63,084 nucleotides of DNA from Occallatibacter sp. (GTDB lineage Bacteria; Acidobacteriota; Terriglobia; Terriglobales; Acidobacteriaceae). Positions 61,475 to 63,084 of this stretch are shown one piece after another. The stretch is from contig JARLGF010000114.1 in the NCBI GenBank assembly GCA_031296165.1, positions 1-63,084 on the forward strand, in the 5' to 3' direction. The first letter of the stretch is position 1. Every line of letters begins with the position of its first letter. A program made the position numbers and the translations under genes. The notes under the pieces were generated by a model. The model was given only the letters and a program-made list of their open reading frames with translations, was not told the origin of the DNA and searched no databases.

Positions 61475-62791
61475 CTACGCGTGAATCTCTTTCAGTGCTT
61501 GTGCAAACTCCGGCAGCAGCATGGTCTGGTCCCGATCCGGGCCCGTGGAAACCATCCCGATCTTGGCGCCGCTTTCGCGCTCCTGAAAGCGCAGATACTC
61601 CTGCGCGGCCTGGGGCAGCTTCTCGAAATCGGTAATTCCCTCGGTGGACTGCTGCCAGCCCTTCAGCTTGGTATAGTGCGGCTTGATCGATTCCAGCCCA
61701 TGTATATCGGCGGGAATCACGTCCGTCACCTTGCCGTCGATCTCGTAGCCAACGCAGATGGGAATCTCCGCCAATTCATCCAGCACGTCCAGCTTGGTCA
61801 CCACCAGCCACTCCGCGCCGTTCACCTGGTTGGAGTAGCGTAGCAGCGGAATATCCAGCCAGCCGCACCGTCTCGGCCGCCCCGTTACCGCGCCGTATTC
61901 GTTGCCGCGCGCCCGCAGATGGTCGCCCACTGCTTCGTGGATTTCGGTCGGGAACGGTCCTTCGCCCACCCGGGTCACATACGCCTTGGTCACGGAAATC
62001 ACGGTCCCGATCGCGGTCGGTCCCACGCCGGTTCCGGTAGAAGCTCCGCCCGCCGTGGCCGACGAAGAGGTCACAAACGGATAAGTCCCGTGGTCAATAT
62101 CCAGCATCGTGCCTTGCGCGCCCTCGAACATCACGCTGCCGCCCTCGGTCAGAATGTTGTTCAGCATCCGTCCCGTATCGGTCACAAATGGCCGCACCTG
62201 CTCGGCCGCTGCGGCGTACTCGTCGTACATCTTCGCCGGGTCCAGCGGGTCTGTGCCAAACAGCGCGTGGGCAATGGCGTTTTTTTCGCTGCACGCTGCC
62301 TCAATGTGAGTCTTCAGCAGCTCGGGCCGCAGCAGGTCCACAATCCGCAGCCCGCTGCGCGCCATCTTGTCTTCGTAGGCCGGGCCAATGCCGCGGCTGG
62401 TCGTGCCAATCTTCTTGCGTCCCGGCGCGCTTTCCGCAGCCAGTTCAATCATGCGGTGGTAGGGCAGAATCACCTGCGCGCGATTCGACACAAAAAGCTG
62501 TTCGTCCACGCCTACGCCCAGCTTCCGCAGCTTGGCCACTTCCTTCAGGAAGGCGATCGGATCCAGCACCACGCCGTTGCCGATAATGCCCTTGCACTTC
62601 GGCCGTAGCACGCCGCAGGGAATCAACTGCAGCACAAACTTGTGATCGCCGATGACAACCGTGTGGCCGGCGTTATGTCCGCCGGCGTACCGTGCCACAG
62701 CGGAAAACCGCTCGCTCAGCACGTCCACAATCTTCCCCTTGCCCTCGTCGCCCCACTGGGCGCCCAGCACAACCGCAGTCTTTGCTCGCAT
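61475..62791 (-). CDS. purA: Adenylosuccinate synthetase
   Basis: A 438-residue enzyme joining IMP and aspartate with GTP in AMP synthesis. The P-loop-like LGAQWGDEGKGK (with catalytic Asp) is at residues 9-20; later AGGHNAGHTV, TTSRGIGPAYEDKMAR, EGAQGTMLDIDHGTYPFVTSSSAT and RCGWLDIPLLRYS. Start 62791 is where homology begins; the longer frame to 62959 is unsupported. Confidence 0.97.
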   Translation of the reverse strand: MRAKTAVVLGAQWGDEGKGKIVDVLSERFSAVARYAGGHNAGHTVVIGDHKFVLQLIPCGVLRPKCKGIIGNGVVLDPIAFLKEVAKLRKLGVGVDEQLFVSNRAQVILPYHRMIELAAESAPGRKKIGTTSRGIGPAYEDKMARSGLRIVDLLRPELLKTHIEAACSEKNAIAHALFGTDPLDPAKMYDEYAAAAEQVRPFVTDTGRMLNNILTEGGSVMFEGAQGTMLDIDHGTYPFVTSSSATAGGASTGTGVGPTAIGTVISVTKAYVTRVGEGPFPTEIHEAVGDHLRARGNEYGAVTGRPRRCGWLDIPLLRYSNQVNGAEWLVVTKLDVLDELAEIPICVGYEIDGKVTDVIPADIHGLESIKPHYTKLKGWQQSTEGITDFEKLPQAAQEYLRFQERESGAKIGMVSTGPDRDQTMLLPEFAQALKEIHA

Positions 62792-63084
62792 TTGAGTCCA
62801 TTTCCACAACAGATAGCCCGGAGTTTGCGGCTTTGCGGCGCGCGCAACTCCTGGCCTGCAAAACGAAGGCGCAGCCGTCACAGCCCACACCACTTCCGAT
62901 GATAAACCCTGCGTCGGTTGCCGGCAGGCGGCGCAGCACACAGACCAGGGCAATCGCATTTGGATTTCTTACCGATAGATCGCGGGTTGCGAAACTGATT
63001 TGGGAGACATAATCCAATTTTGTGATGCCGAAAACTGCCATTTCGGGGGCAGTGTGTGGGCAAATTAACACCAGATGGAGTCGA
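62792..63084. other. Upstream region of purA at the window edge
   Basis: About 290 bases with no clear gene; overlapping frames on both strands lack ribosome sites. It likely holds the purA promoter. Confidence 0.35.

Overview
The window reads as chromosomal DNA of an Acidobacteriota soil bacterium, probably class Terriglobia, interrupted by a 24 kb integrated mobilizable element. The taxon is an inference from GC-rich codon use, secreted glycoside hydrolases, Kelch/TPR secreted proteins and an Acr3/ArsM arsenic operon. No 16S rRNA gene is present to fix it.

Left chromosomal part (1-20360): the 3' end of hslU; a MarR regulator divergent from a TonB-dependent receptor; a VOC protein; a conserved hypothetical; transaldolase; a likely operon of aminotransferase, Fn3 lipoprotein and FAH-family hydrolase; hypA-hypB without a hydrogenase; and a carbohydrate cluster (Tat-exported TIM-barrel hydrolase, HpcH/HpaI aldolase, DHDPS-family aldolase, GH92 lipoprotein with Gln at the expected acid position, secreted protein of unknown function).

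Integrated element (about 20375-44431): it sits inside a tRNA-Leu(CAA) gene. The tRNA 5' part is at 20361-20401 and the matching 3' part at 44405-44477, with a 27 bp direct repeat at both borders. Unlike most tRNA-targeting elements it does not rebuild the target gene, but it carries a complete, different tRNA-Leu(CAA) at 44170-44256. In order it encodes a tyrosine recombinase, an excisionase-like HTH protein, an XRE regulator with four overlapping small genes of one family, HigBA, an ArdC-type antirestriction protein, an RHH/PIN module, a Kelch-TPR-Kelch secreted set, DUF6650, and a mobilization block in R388 trwABC order (RHH protein, coupling protein, MobF relaxase). No mating-pore genes are seen, so it is best called an integrative mobilizable element. 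Downstream of the relaxase, its 3' end recurs twice, and each of the three relaxase ends is followed by a different cargo gene.

Right chromosomal part (44478-63084): an arsenic operon (arsR divergent from arsM-arsC-acr3); a tightly overlapping seven-gene operon (prenyl synthase, FtsX-type permease, ABC ATPase, CcoN-like membrane protein, four-TM protein, MFS/CcoO-like cytochrome c fusion, YceI) with a divergent OmpR/histidine kinase pair; then cutC, mutM, small membrane and NTF2-like proteins, an ABM-fold monooxygenase and purA. The seven-gene operon and the modular end of the mobile element are the most novel-looking parts.
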